From positions 88,351,983 to 88,415,982 of the forward strand of contig NC_134398.1 of the NCBI RefSeq assembly GCF_050003625.1: DNA of 64,000 bases, given 5' to 3'. Below are positions 37,199-46,309 of the stretch, piece after piece. The stretch's first letter is position 1. Every line of letters starts with the position of its first letter. Position numbers and translations under genes: made by a program. Origin of the DNA: Haematobia irritans. Lineage: Eukaryota; Arthropoda; Insecta; Diptera; Muscidae. The notes beneath the pieces are model-generated. The model saw only the letters and a program-made list of their open reading frames with translations. It had not been told where the DNA came from and did no database searches.

Positions 37199-37575
37199 CA
37201 AATTTAATATACCCCCATCCTATGGTGGAGGGTATAATAAATGGTCACGAAAACAATGTACATGGTCTTTATGGCCATATAATGGTTCTAGACATGTCAA
37301 TACGTAACCTATAAAAATACCTTTTTCCCAGCAAAAAAGTAAAAAAAATTGAATGGTCTCAAATTCTATCATATAATAGGATATATTTGCGGCATCTGGG
37401 AACCATTTAAATGCTTATTGCCAACATATATTTTTCTCCGCACGAAAATTATTTTTAAAGACAAAATACATGGTTTTCGCGACAATTACATACTCTAGAT
37501 AAGCATTAAATGGATGCGTCAACCATGTCCAAACATGTTTTTTTTTGTGCGTGAGTAAAGTAAAGGAACACATCT

Positions 37576-38474
37576 TATATCTAAATAAAAACTATAAAAC
37601 TTTTCTTTTTATGTAAAAATGTCTTTTATGTCAACCGAATTTTTGTAATATGTATAAACTGACGACAACATTTTTATCAAATGGTGGACACATCCATTAA
37701 TTACAATTAAGAAAAAAAGTTTACGACATCTTTATCGAAAGCAGGATTTTTAATGTTGATAAATCGGTTACGATATTTTTATCAAATTGTGGATTTTTGT
37801 TATCAATTTTAAACTTACAAATCTGCTACGACATATTTGTTGAATAGTGACTTTTTTATCCGTTTTGAAGGTGATAACATGCCTACGACATTTTTGTTGA
37901 ATAGTGGATATTTTTATCAGTTCAAATTAGAGAATATTTTCGATAAAACACCTACAACTATGGGCTTTGAATATTCGAACAAGTTTTTCGCAGGAAAATT
38001 TAATAATATTTCATTTGGATCTTCGTATTTCGTGCTTTTTGCACCAAAATTAGTGTTTTTAGATTTACAAAAAGCACCATATGTGTATTTTCAGTGCCTT
38101 TGCATAAAAGCACAAACTTGGGGCTTTCTGACATTTTTATTTAGTGCTTTTTTCAATTTGAACAGTATTGAGTTTGATTGACGACATATTTTCATATAAA
38201 AAAATTAGACTATCAAAAGCTTAAGAAACTGAACTATATTACCAATATAGAATTTCATTCTTATGCAGGTGGTATTCATCATTTTCTTAATCAAAATTGT
38301 GATTTAAGGTATTCTTTTGAAAAATCTTACGACGCGTGCCGAATTTCTGAACTTGATAAAGATGTCATTAAAAACTTTTGTATTAAATACACAAAAGCAC
38401 TGATTGTTGCCATCAGAAATAGAGTCTCTTCAAATATTAAAATACTAGAATATTAATATTTCCAAATTTACAGC
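37576..38474. other. AT-rich spacer with MITE-like traces
   Basis: TTTATC/GATAA-rich text (37640-37930) and a GCACCAAAA/AAAAAGCACC stretch (38030-38110) similar to the hAT element at 19055-19968. Openings at 37837-38181 and 38178-38456 have no recognisable domain. Confidence 0.4.
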
Positions 38475-38605
38475 CTGTTTCTGTATGTCGAACGAGCTCT
38501 ATCGATCGACTGCAATGCATAGAAACAGCTGATTTTTGGTTATAAATTCAGCTGTTTGTCTTAATACCACTTCATCGAAATAGCTCGTTCGACATACAGA
38601 AACAG
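38475..38605. mobile_element. 131-bp foldback element
   Basis: Outer arms CTGTTTCTGTATGTCGAACG and its perfect inverse CGTTCGACATACAGAAACAG continue inward as AGCT(C/A)T(A/T)TCGAT, giving arms of about 34 bp around a central loop with CAGCTGATTTTTGG...AATTCAGCTG. Could form a long hairpin. No target duplication recognised. Confidence 0.85.
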
Positions 38606-39089
38606 AAATGTCGATAAATTTATTTTTTCCTCTGAAAAACATATTTTGAATTTTGAAATTCATAACAGATCAAAATGAATGGAACGAAAGTAAAATGCTT
38701 CAAATCAAATCAATACCAAAAGTTCTATAATACATCTTAAAAAGTTTATTTTTTTTACATTGAAATTTAGGTGGCTGGAGTAGTTTTTGTGTCGGGAACT
38801 GGTATGTTACTGCCTGATCATGAAACTCAAAATCGACTCGAGACGAATCGTTCGTCTAGATTGAAACTAAAATAACTTTAGATATATTTTCTAGAAAGTC
38901 CTGAATTTTGTCATGAACTCATTATTTATGATTTACTATCGAACACCGAAACAATTGGGATTTCACAGACTCTGGTTTTCGAGATATTAATATGTGATTT
39001 TCGAATCGTTCGTCTCGTGGCGAACAAAATTCCACGAACAGGCAGTTAGAGTTTATAATATAGTTTTCGTGCTCTTTGCCCTCCGAGAG
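38606..39089. other. Spacer, nothing recognised
   Basis: Repeated TTCGTCTAG/GAATCGTTCGTCT words near 38840-39020 only. Confidence 0.35.
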
Positions 39090-39403
39090 TTGGCACCACT
39101 GGCTAGCCTGCCCGCCTTGCAGACACAAGGTCGTGGGTTCGAACACCAAAAAGTTTTTCAGTGGTAGATTATCCCACATCAATGATGCTGGTGACATTTC
39201 TGAGTAATTCAAAGCTTCTTTAAGTAGTTTCACTGCAATGTGGAACGCCATTCGACTCGGCTATAAAAAAGGAGGTCCCTTGTCATTGAGCTTAACATGG
39301 AATCAATCGGACAGCACTCAGTGATAAGAAAGAAGTTCACCATTGTGGTATTTACAATGGACTGTGGTACAGTCTAAGTGAGCCTAATACATCGGGCTGC
39401 CAC
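39090..39403 (+). mobile_element. tRNA-derived SINE, degraded (copy 5)
   Basis: The head is decayed (GGCACCACTGGCTAGC, B box reduced to GGGTTCGAAC with a 13-bp deletion after it). The body is recognisable (CCAAAAAGTTTTTCAGTGG, GGCTATAAAAAAGGAGG) to CATCGGGCTGCCACTGG, but the TAACC tail is absent. More diverged than copies 1-4, so older. It abuts gypsy sequence. Confidence 0.85.
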
Positions 39404-39419
39404 TGGCACGACCTCAAAT

Positions 39420-39701
39420 TCACAATGTACAAGGTAAGGAGACCGAGCAAGATGAATCTAAATCCGTGATTGAATCAGTAAAAGAGACTGTTAAGAAGGC
39501 TATGTCGGAAATAAAACAGCAGGCAAATAAATCTAGAATAAAATGCTATAATTGTGATAAGACTGGACATCTTTCCCGGGAATGTAAAGCGCGGCGTAAA
39601 CCGTCGGGGTCAATCTCACCATCCCCATTAAACAATAGTCATAAGGAGGTGACCACAAAGTCAAGCGACTCAAATTTAAACTTTGCGGATAATAGAAAAA
39701 T
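39420..39701 (+). pseudogene. Ty3/gypsy gag remnant (nucleocapsid zinc knuckle)
   Basis: The frame at 39466-39717 encodes a basic segment with one CCHC zinc knuckle, CYNCDKTGHLSREC (C-x2-C-x4-H-x4-C), followed by KARRKP. In gypsy elements this knuckle binds the retroelement RNA at the end of gag. The frame runs into an inverted LTR fragment at about 39702; protease, reverse transcriptase and most of RNase H are missing. Confidence 0.85.
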
Positions 39702-39828
39702 TGTTACGTTTTTATATTGAGGCGTGTTCAATAACCCGATAAAAAAACACAGTTCTTTTCAAATAACGACAATCTACATTTTATTTGCTTAACAGGTAGT
39801 TTTCTCTTATTTGCTCTACGATGGTTGC
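39702..39828 (-). mobile_element. Gypsy LTR 3'-end fragment (inverted)
   Basis: The reverse complement (GTAGAGCAAATAAG, GTTAAGCAAATAAA, GTAGATTGTCGTTATTTGAA, TTATCGGGTTATTGAACA, ATAAAAACGTAACA) matches the 3' ends of the LTRs at 45162 and 45784. It lies between gag and pol remnants in the opposite orientation. Confidence 0.8.
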
Positions 39829-40457
39829 TTCAATTCAAGAATCCGGAAGCTCAACTGGCACGTTGGATAGAAAGACTCCAAAGCTACGATTTCAGTATTG
39901 AGCATAGAAAAGGTGGCAAACACGGCAACGCTGACGCCTTGTCATGTCGACCTTGTAATGTCGAGTGCAAACACTGTTCGAAAGCTGAACATAAGGAGGA
40001 AATTGTTGACATCCGGCTGTTACACATAGAATCTAGAGTGGACTGGGCAACAGAACAGCGCAAGGATCCTCTCTTAAAAAAAATTATTTCGGCAAAGGAA
40101 GAAGAAAAGAAACCTAGCAAGAAAGACATCGCAGCCGAAAGTCCACTTATGAAATCATACTGGGCTCAATGGGACAGTCTATGTCTAGTCAATGGAACCC
40201 AGCAACGTAAGTGGGAAAGTGAAGATGGCAAGAATATCCGAAACTTGATCATCGGACCAGAGTCAAAAGTAAAGGATGTTTTGACGGAGTTTCACAATGG
40301 TCCTAGTGGAGGTCACTTGGGAATAACCAATACTGCCGAGAAAGTGAAGCAACGATTTTACTGGGTTGGATGCCAGAAATCAATTGCGGAATGGGTAGCC
40401 AATTGCGAGAAGTGCATGAAGGCGAAAGGTCCATTTGAAAGCCATTTGAAAGAATAG
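39829..40457 (+). pseudogene. Ty3/gypsy pol remnant (RNase H end and integrase zinc finger)
   Basis: The open frame of about 210 codons (39825-40457, TTG opening) starts with the C-terminal end of RNase H (RLQSYDFSIEHRKGGKHGNA, ADALSCRPC), then a linker and the integrase HHCC zinc-binding domain: H in FHNGPSGGH, GITNTAEKVKQRFYWVG, and C-x2-C in NCEKC. The integrase catalytic core is deleted, since the frame stops at 40455-40457 directly after the zinc finger. Defective. Confidence 0.9.
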
Positions 40458-40712
40458 CAATGGCAGGCCCTTCCCCAGTAAGTGATTCTGGAAACCGATA
40501 TGTCCTGGTGGTCAACAGTAACGACATACCAAACACGTTTGGCGAAGTTCACGAATCAGTGCGCAACAAAATGAAAATGGTCAGCAACAGGATAAAGGCA
40601 AGATATGATCGTGCTGCAAATACTGAGGGCTTCCAAGAAGGACAATTGGTTCTGCTTTTTAATCCGCAACGAAAGAAAGGATTGTGTCCCAACCCTGCCA
40701 ACATTTTTTGAA
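40458..40712 (+). pseudogene. Ty3/gypsy integrase remnant (C-terminal part)
   Basis: In the next frame GPSPVSDSGNRYVLVV resembles the start of the integrase core, and after a jump comes VRNKMKMVSNRIKARYDRAA, GFQEGQLVLLFNPQRKKGL, the C-terminal region of gypsy integrases. The residues with the catalytic D,D,E are absent, so at least one large internal deletion occurred. Confidence 0.85.
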
Positions 40713-40863
40713 TTTGACGGCGCTTCTGGGAATCCCCACCACGTCGAAAACAATCGTATACGACCAAGGCCGTAGCCAGGATTTTAGTTCGGGGGGGTTC
40801 AACTTTAAAAAAAATATTCATATAATCTCATGTGTAGAAATTTTTTTTTATGCATAGGTATGT
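40713..40863. other. Gypsy end debris
   Basis: A short gypsy-like tail (about 40720-40770), then unrecognised sequence with GGGGGGTTC. Confidence 0.35.
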
Positions 40864-41664
40864 ATACAATATTTATACCTTCACCACTACTGTGGTACAG
40901 GGTATAATAAGTTTGTGCATTTGTATGTAACGCCAAGAAATAGTAGTCATAGGCACATCTTTTAGTATACCGATCGGTTTAGAATTAAATTCTGAGTCGA
41001 TATAGCGATGTCCGTCTGTCTGTCCGTCCGTCTGTATATGTAATTTTGTGCACAAAGTACAGGTCGCAGTTTAAGTCTGATCGTCCTCAAATTTGGCATG
41101 ACGTCTTTCTTCGGGTCAAAGACAATCGCTATTGATTTTGGAAAAAATCTGTTCAGATTTAGATATAACTGCCATATATATTTATCACCGATTTAATCAT
41201 AATTCACGTATTTATGAACCGATGTTCTTCTAAATACATCTGAATATTTTCCCAGTCCCATAAAATCTGCACAATATCAGGTAAATCGGTTCAGATTTAT
41301 ATATAGCTCCCATATATATCTTTAGTCCGATTTTGACTTATATGGCCCCAAAAGCCAAAGTTTTACCTTGATTTGCTTCAAATTTTGCACAACGAGTACG
41401 TTTAATAGTATTGTCTATTGTGCCAAATTAAGTTGAAATCCGTTCAGATTTAGATATAGCTCCCATATATAGCTTTCGCCCGATTTACACTCATATGACC
41501 ACAGAGGCCAATTTTTTGCTCCGATTTAGTTGAAATTTTGCACAGGGAGTAAAATTAGCATTGTAGCTATGCGTGCCAAATTTTATTGAAATCGGTTGAA
41601 TCAGATTTAGATATAGCTCCCATATATATGTTTTTCTGATTTCGACAAAAAGGGTAAAAATACC
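40864..41664 (+). mobile_element. R-family element, truncated
   Basis: Starts TTTATACCTTCACCACTACT, then TGTGGTACAGGGTATAATAA and GTCCGTCTGTCTGTCCGTCC (about 41010). Unit anchors (C)(G/T)GTTCAGATTTA at 41149, 41287, 41440 and 41593 give steps 138, 153, 153. Breaks off at about 41664 against a hAT relic. Confidence 0.75.
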
Positions 41665-42720
41665 AACATCAATGACTTCTTCAGTCGGCACATTTATTCG
41701 GCGATGAACCGACATTAATCCCAATCCTTTGAGTCTACTCTCGCTAGTCGAATTTCTAAGATACGTCTTTAATCTCTTCATTGTTGAAAATGAACGTTTG
41801 GATGAGCACGTAGTAACTGCAGGGATGGAAAATGCAGTACTATAGTACTTTTTTCAAAACTTTTTCACCCCGGTCAGTACCGTTTTACCCCCGCGAATGA
41901 TTTAGTACCTTTTGTGTATACATTTTTGAGTCGATATCTGATTTATGGTACAATAGCTTTGACAAAATATTTTAATATTTTGAGAAAGTCTTTATCAACC
42001 TTATTTGCTATTAGTCTTTTACAAATATGGCAAAACAGACATGTTCGTGTGGGAAGAAAATATCGATTTTGTAAAAGACATAGTCAAAAACAGGATTTTA
42101 TTGAACTTCAAGAATGTTTTAGTCGAAAAAAGAATGCGATTCTATATTATCGATTTTTTATTTCTGTAGAAAATGTCAAAATTTTATTACTATATAGAAG
42201 TTTTGCAAAATTTTATTTTTATAGAAAATTTTGTAAAAATTTTATTTCTATAGGAAATTTTTGCAAAATTTTATTTCTATAGAGAAAATTTTGCAAAAAT
42301 TTTTTTATAGAATTTTTTTTTGGAAAATTTTATTTCTATAGAAAATTTTGTCAAAATTTTATTTATATAGAAAATTCAGTCTCTTGACAATAATCTTCCA
42401 GTGAAATTTTTGTTGAAATTTAGTAAAAAGTACCTTTCCGCTCAAACAATACCTTTTTTGTACTTTCTTAAAAAATGTATTTTCCATCCCTGAGTAACTG
42501 GCAAAGTGACCAAAATTTTTAAAAGAATATGCACGTTGGGAAATATCTCTTTATTGCACTCTCCAAGTGCTTCCACTTGGAGGGGTGTTTCATCCCCCCC
42601 CCTGAATACGGCCTTGTATACGACATCCAAAACTCGTCGGAAAAGCGCCGACGAGAAGTTGTACCACGCCAAGTTACTACAAAAAAGTATCGCATGAGTG
42701 CAATTATTAGGTGCCATTTT
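41665..42720 (-). pseudogene. hAT transposase relic, C-terminal dimerisation domain
   Basis: The minus-strand frame reads LGECNKEIFPNVHILLKILV then, across the guest insertion, TLPVTTCSSKRSFSTMKRLK, TYLRNSTSESRLKGLGLMSV, HRR. SSKRSFSTMKRLKTYLR with RL.GL.L....R is the hATC dimerisation signature of ZMYM/52-kDa-repressor-like hAT transposases. Upstream the frame continues weakly toward 42700. The remaining transposase is missing. The two halves join in frame once 41820-42492 and one target duplication are removed. Confidence 0.85.
41820..42492. mobile_element. Non-autonomous hAT element (673 bp) inside the hAT relic
   Basis: Ends CAGGGATGGAAAATGCA and, inverted, CAGGGATGGAAAATACA; perfect 8-bp duplication AGTAACTG at 41812-41819 and 42493-42500. 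The interior includes the inverted 30-bp minisatellite (42165-42400). A 122-codon opening (41914-42282) is minisatellite-derived. Confidence 0.95.
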
Positions 42721-42854
42721 TAATAAATTTAGAACGACGCCAATAAGTGCCCTTTCAAACTATCAGTAAAAGTGAATTTTAAGGTAGTTGTAAAAGAATC
42801 ATTGTGGTCAAGTAAACATGATTGGTTAGAAGTTTATTAATTTGATTAAACATT
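42721..42854. other. Short spacer
   Basis: Nothing recognised. Confidence 0.35.
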
Positions 42855-43212
42855 GTTGTTGTTTTTTGATTTCAGCTTAAAACAATGCATTGACTAAACT
42901 ACAAGTGTAGCTTAACCAACAGAGGAAAAGAATGTTTGTCAAATTTATTTGGGCAAAGCCCTATAGACTGCAAGATGGTTGGATGGACGCGCGTTTCGGA
43001 ATTACCACATTCCTCATCAGCATCCTCTACTTGCAGCAAAACTATCAACCAATTATCAGAATAAATTCAGGCAGTTCATTAAACCCAACAATGAACCACA
43101 CTTGAACCTTCCGAAAAAAGGTTTTGCATGATAGCCGGCTTATGCCGAAATAAATTCGTACAAACATATCTATTTTCCTATGCTACTGTTAAATCATCGA
43201 TTTGAGTGCCAC
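42855..43212 (-). repeat. P dispersed repeat, possible Penelope-type 3' region
   Basis: Near-identical copy at 58552-58905 and fragments near 17060-17155 and 20535-20600. On the minus strand it has GATGAGGAATGTGGTAATTC and CCGAAACGCGCGTCCATCC, a short peptide-like DEECGNSETR segment reminiscent of the 3' regions of Penelope-like elements, but no GIY-YIG domain. Classification is tentative. Confidence 0.5.
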
Positions 43213-43600
43213 ACAATAACGATTGAGATATTGTAGAAATAAAACCGCACTAATAGATCCTTAATTTTTATAAATTCAGGCCACCGTGCAAAACTGCCCA
43301 GGATATTTTGGTATGAGGAGAAAGGTCGTAACGTGTACTTTCTGGCTATATGGTCGCTATATCGAAAAGCAATCCCGAAAAATGTGGTTTATCCAATTTA
43401 ATGGAAAAATACTAACTTGGATGGATTAATATACGGAAAAAGGCCCCACTGTGCAATCCTGGTACCAGGATATTTTGGTATCGGGAGAATGGGCGTGACG
43501 TGTACTTTATGGCTAAAAGATTTCTATATTCAATACAAATCCAGAAATTTGTGTTTTGTCCAATTTTATGCAAAAATGCAAACTACGTCCGAAATATAAT
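43213..43600 (+). repeat. Q dispersed repeat, two tandem units of about 160 bp
   Basis: AGGCCACCGTGCAAAACTGC...GGATATTTTGGTATGAGGAG and AGGCCCCACTGTGCAATCCT...GGATATTTTGGTATCGGGAG are successive diverged units. The first unit and its left flank have a close inverted copy at 57312-57553. Non-coding. Confidence 0.75.
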
Positions 43601-43610
43601 GAAAATGTCC

Positions 43611-44132
43611 CCAGTTTATAACGACAATCTACAATTTCTTTGCTTAACGATAAGTTTTACTTATTTGCTCTACGATGTGTACTATGTTATATGAATTTTA
43701 GCTTACGACTGACTCTCCCTCTGTCAGCTCTTTTATAGTACTGTATAACGAAATCGAAAATTCTCGATAGTCTGGCCTACAACATTCTAGACTATTCGAC
43801 TACTATCTGGTAGATGTCGCTCGGGCGATATCGCACATATTTATCGGCTTATGCTCATTGTCTTGGCTACAATCATCTAGAACATTCTACTAGCTGACAG
43901 ATGTCGCACAGGCATAAATGATTATGGTCACATTACTACAACTATAACAATAAGCAATGAAGATAACAAAACAAAAGGGGTTATTTTACAATGAACGTTT
44001 AGGAAAGTACTAGAAAATAAAGAAATTATTTTGACAAGTGATGACGTAATTTGACCATTACAATTTGAAATTTTAAATTAACGGAAACTAATTTGAATTA
44101 ACTTAAATCTAGAAATATCGAATTCGTATCAA
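43611..44132 (-). mobile_element. Gypsy LTR, inverted and truncated (LTR 1)
   Basis: The reverse complement follows LTR 2 from near its 5' end (ATTTCTAGATTTAAG, AATTACGTCATCAC) to GTAGATTGTCGTTATA, where it stops before the AACTGTG...TAACA end. A TATAAAAGAGCTGACAGAGG box and the CTTACGACTGAC (inverted GTCAGTCGTAAG) region match. Confidence 0.8.
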
Positions 44133-44289
44133 TATTATAAGAAGCTAGTGCGCTTGGTGTTTCACAAAATATCAAATGGCTCATGTAACAATAGTGATGG
44201 CAAAATACTTTCATGTACATTTCATACTTTTTCATACCCTTCTCCCATCACAGTTGGCGATTGTTGCAGTGTCACTTACGAGTTTGTGG

Positions 44290-44474
44290 TAGCGATGAGG
44301 ATGAAATGGAACTTTGAAATGCTGGCAGGGAAGCTGCAAACACAATGGGAAGGACCGCATTCAAAAGGACGACAGCCCAAGGTCAAAGATGAAAATTGTT
44401 CATCTGGAACCTTTGGCTCCTTACGGAATGGATTATGTGCCTATTCGGGACAAACAGGCTTAAGCAGGAGGCAG
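44290..44474 (+). pseudogene. Ty3/gypsy pol C-terminal end and polypurine tract
   Basis: GKLQTQWEGPHS in one frame and then, after a frameshift, MKIVHLEPLAPYGMDYV, PIRDKQA and a stop at 44461-44463 reproduce the C-terminal end of gypsy pol. The purine-rich AAGCAGGAGGCAG immediately precedes the TGTTAC that begins LTR 2, as expected for the plus-strand primer site. Confidence 0.85.
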
Positions 44475-45162
44475 TGTTACGAATTAGATGTCTCTAGATT
44501 TAAGTTTATTTAAATTAGTTTTCGTTAATTTAAAATTTCAAATTGTAACGATTAGATTACGTCATCACTTATCAAAATCATCTCTTCATTTTCTAGTACT
44601 TTCCAAAACATCTTTTGTGTTCTTAGTTTCCCAATCGTTCATTGTAATGTAATCCACTTTGTTTTGTTATCTTCATTGCTTATTGTCATTGTTGTAGTAA
44701 TATGAGCATAATCATCTGCAGATAAATTACGAAATACTTGAGGCTGAGCATAATCAGATATGCATGTGCGACATCTGCCAGGTACTAGTGGAATAGTCTA
44801 GTTGGTTGTAGGCAAGACTATGAAGATAACCAGTTGAATATGTGCTAGCTAAATATGTGCGATATCTAGATGTTTGACTGCTCTAGAAAGTTGTAGGCAA
44901 GACTATAAGCGAGAAAGTGATTGTTCTAGATAGTTGTAGGCAAGATTAGCCAGAATGTTCGAATTCATCATATCACGCTATATAAACTCCTGACAGAGGG
45001 AGCTGTCAAGTCAGTTGTAAGTTAAATTCAAACAGTACGCATCGTTGAGCAAATAAGTGAAATCTATCAGTTAAGCAAATAAATTTTAGATTGCCATTAT
45101 TTGAAAAAACTGTGTTTTAATTATCGGGTCATTAAACAAGCCTCAGTATAAAAACCTAACAA
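44475..45162 (+). mobile_element. Gypsy LTR 2 (688 bp, complete)
   Basis: TGTTACGAATTAG...AAACCTAACA, beginning TG and ending CA. It contains a promoter-like TATATAAACTCCTGACAGAG (about 44980), the GTCAAGTCAGTTGTAAG transcript-start-like region, and AGCAAATAAATTTTAG resembling a polyadenylation signal. Preceded by a polypurine tract and followed by a primer-binding-site-like sequence. Confidence 0.88.
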
Positions 45163-45178
45163 TTGGTGTCGGAAGTGA
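45163..45178 (+). other. Primer-binding-site-like sequence
   Basis: ATTGGTGTCGGAAGTG directly after the LTR 2 terminal CA is the form expected for a tRNA primer site next to a 5' LTR. The tRNA species was not determined. Confidence 0.65.
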
Positions 45179-45180
45179 AA

Positions 45181-45784
45181 TAACGATAAAATTACGTCAT
45201 AACTTGTCTTTATTTTCTAGAACTTTCCTAAACATCTTTCTCAATCGCTCATTGTAAAGTAACCCCTTTGCTTTGTTATCTTCATTTATTGTTATTGTTG
45301 TAGTAATATGAGCATAACCATCTGCAGTTAAATTACGAGATACTTGATAGGCAAAACTATGAGCGACAGAAGCGACCAAGTGATTGTTCTAGATAGTTGT
45401 AGGCAAGTCTATGAGCATAATCTGATATGCGACATCTGCCAGCTGTTAGTAGAATGTTCTAGATGGTTGTAGCCAAGACTATGAGAATAAGCCGATAAAA
45501 ATGTGCGATATTGCCAGATATGTGCGACATCTGCTTGTCGATTAATCGAGATGGTTGTATCTAGTCTATCCAGAATTTTCGAAATCGTCATATCACGGTA
45601 TATAAAACCCTGACGGAAGGAGCTGTCAAGTCAGTCGTAATCTAAAATTCATACAGTACACATCGTAGAGCAAATAACTGAAACCTACCAGTTAAGCAAA
45701 TAAATTGTAGATTGTCGTTATTTCAAAAATAACTGTGTTTTTATTATCGGGTTGTTGAACAAGCCTCAATATAAAAACGTAACA
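45181..45784 (+). mobile_element. Gypsy LTR 3 (5'-truncated)
   Basis: It starts at TAACGATAAAATTACGTCAT, about 50 bp into the LTR, and runs to AAAACGTAACA. It diverges from LTR 2 by substitutions and indels (for example an extra block with GCGACATCTGCC). It lies only 18 bp behind LTR 2. Confidence 0.85.
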
Positions 45785-46309
45785 ATATGTTAACATACAG
45801 AGGCCATTTTTGGTGTGTAATATGCAAAATGATAAAAAGAACATCTGCATAGCCCATTTTTTTTAAACTTTGTTTTTGCAAAAATAGTGGTTGTATTTTA
45901 AAAGACACAGTGCGCATTAAAATAAGTTCTTGTTTACAAATAAACAATTTGATTGTAGTAGAGCAATGAGAATAGAGATATGTTTAAAAACTATGTTTTT
46001 TGAAAGAAAATACTACAGATTTTCTAGAAAAACATAGTGTGTTATGATGTTTTAAATAATTTTGTAGAAACATACTTAATTTCGTATAATTGGGTTTAAG
46101 TCTTAAGACGTAAGATTTTTTTCTGGTTAAACGAAGCAGTGCGCATTTAAGCGTTAATAAATAATTAGGCATCCGATGTCGTTGTTTTGTGAGCAAACTT
46201 GTTTTAAAATACATATTTCAATCACTGCTTGCGTTTCAGCTGAAAAAATTCCATCTGATCCAATTCGTAATTGACTTAATAAAAATCGCATTTGATTTTC
46301 TAAATTTTC
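45785..46309. other. AT-rich spacer
   Basis: Short minus-strand openings (45744-45947, 45984-46214) carry no recognisable domain. Confidence 0.4.

Larger units (their letters stand above)
34939..37240 (+). mobile_element. R-family element with an eight-unit 153-bp array
   Basis: Begins ACAAGTATATACGGCCGTAA, followed by the perfect palindrome TTCGGCCAGGCCGAA (34962-34976) and TACCCTCCACCATGG; ends CCTATGGTGGAGGGTATAAT, so CCTCCACCAT and ATGGTGGAGG form a subterminal inverted repeat. Order inside: a minisatellite (35165-35660), the 153-bp array (35737-36958), a (GACG)n-like tract CAGACGGACGGACGGACGGA (about 37077-37100), and ACCCAGAATATATATACTTT. This is the clearest full R copy here. Confidence 0.8.
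33019..37551. mobile_element. M-family element hosting two R elements
   Basis: The left end CAGCACGCAGAGATTGTC and right end (inverted) CACGCACAAAAAAAAACATG enclose CATGTAACATGTTCACC and CAACCATGTTGGCTCAGTG motifs (the latter directly repeated at 33102-33135). The right-end block with CTCTAGATAAGCATTAAATG also occurs twice at 1-781. Two R elements (33585-34684 and 34939-37240) occupy most of its length. A 57-kb relative is the foldback at 56906-57124. Confidence 0.55.
30963..37575 (+). mobile_element. G-family repeat, copy 2, with nested H and M elements
   Basis: It begins next to the T2 copy with TTACTACTTTTACTAG and ends AGTAAAGTAAAGGAACA at about 37573. Its middle (31540-32375) is the inverted counterpart of G copy 1 (5146-6010). 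H (32378-32951) and M (33019-37551) interrupt it; copy 1 is continuous at both positions (TTCGTTCCTGTACATTTAAC and TTTTTACTACGAGTAAAG, read inverted). R-like text near 31850-32040 (GGTTTATATGGGGGC, GACGGACATCG) shows shared ancestry with R. No gene. Confidence 0.65.
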
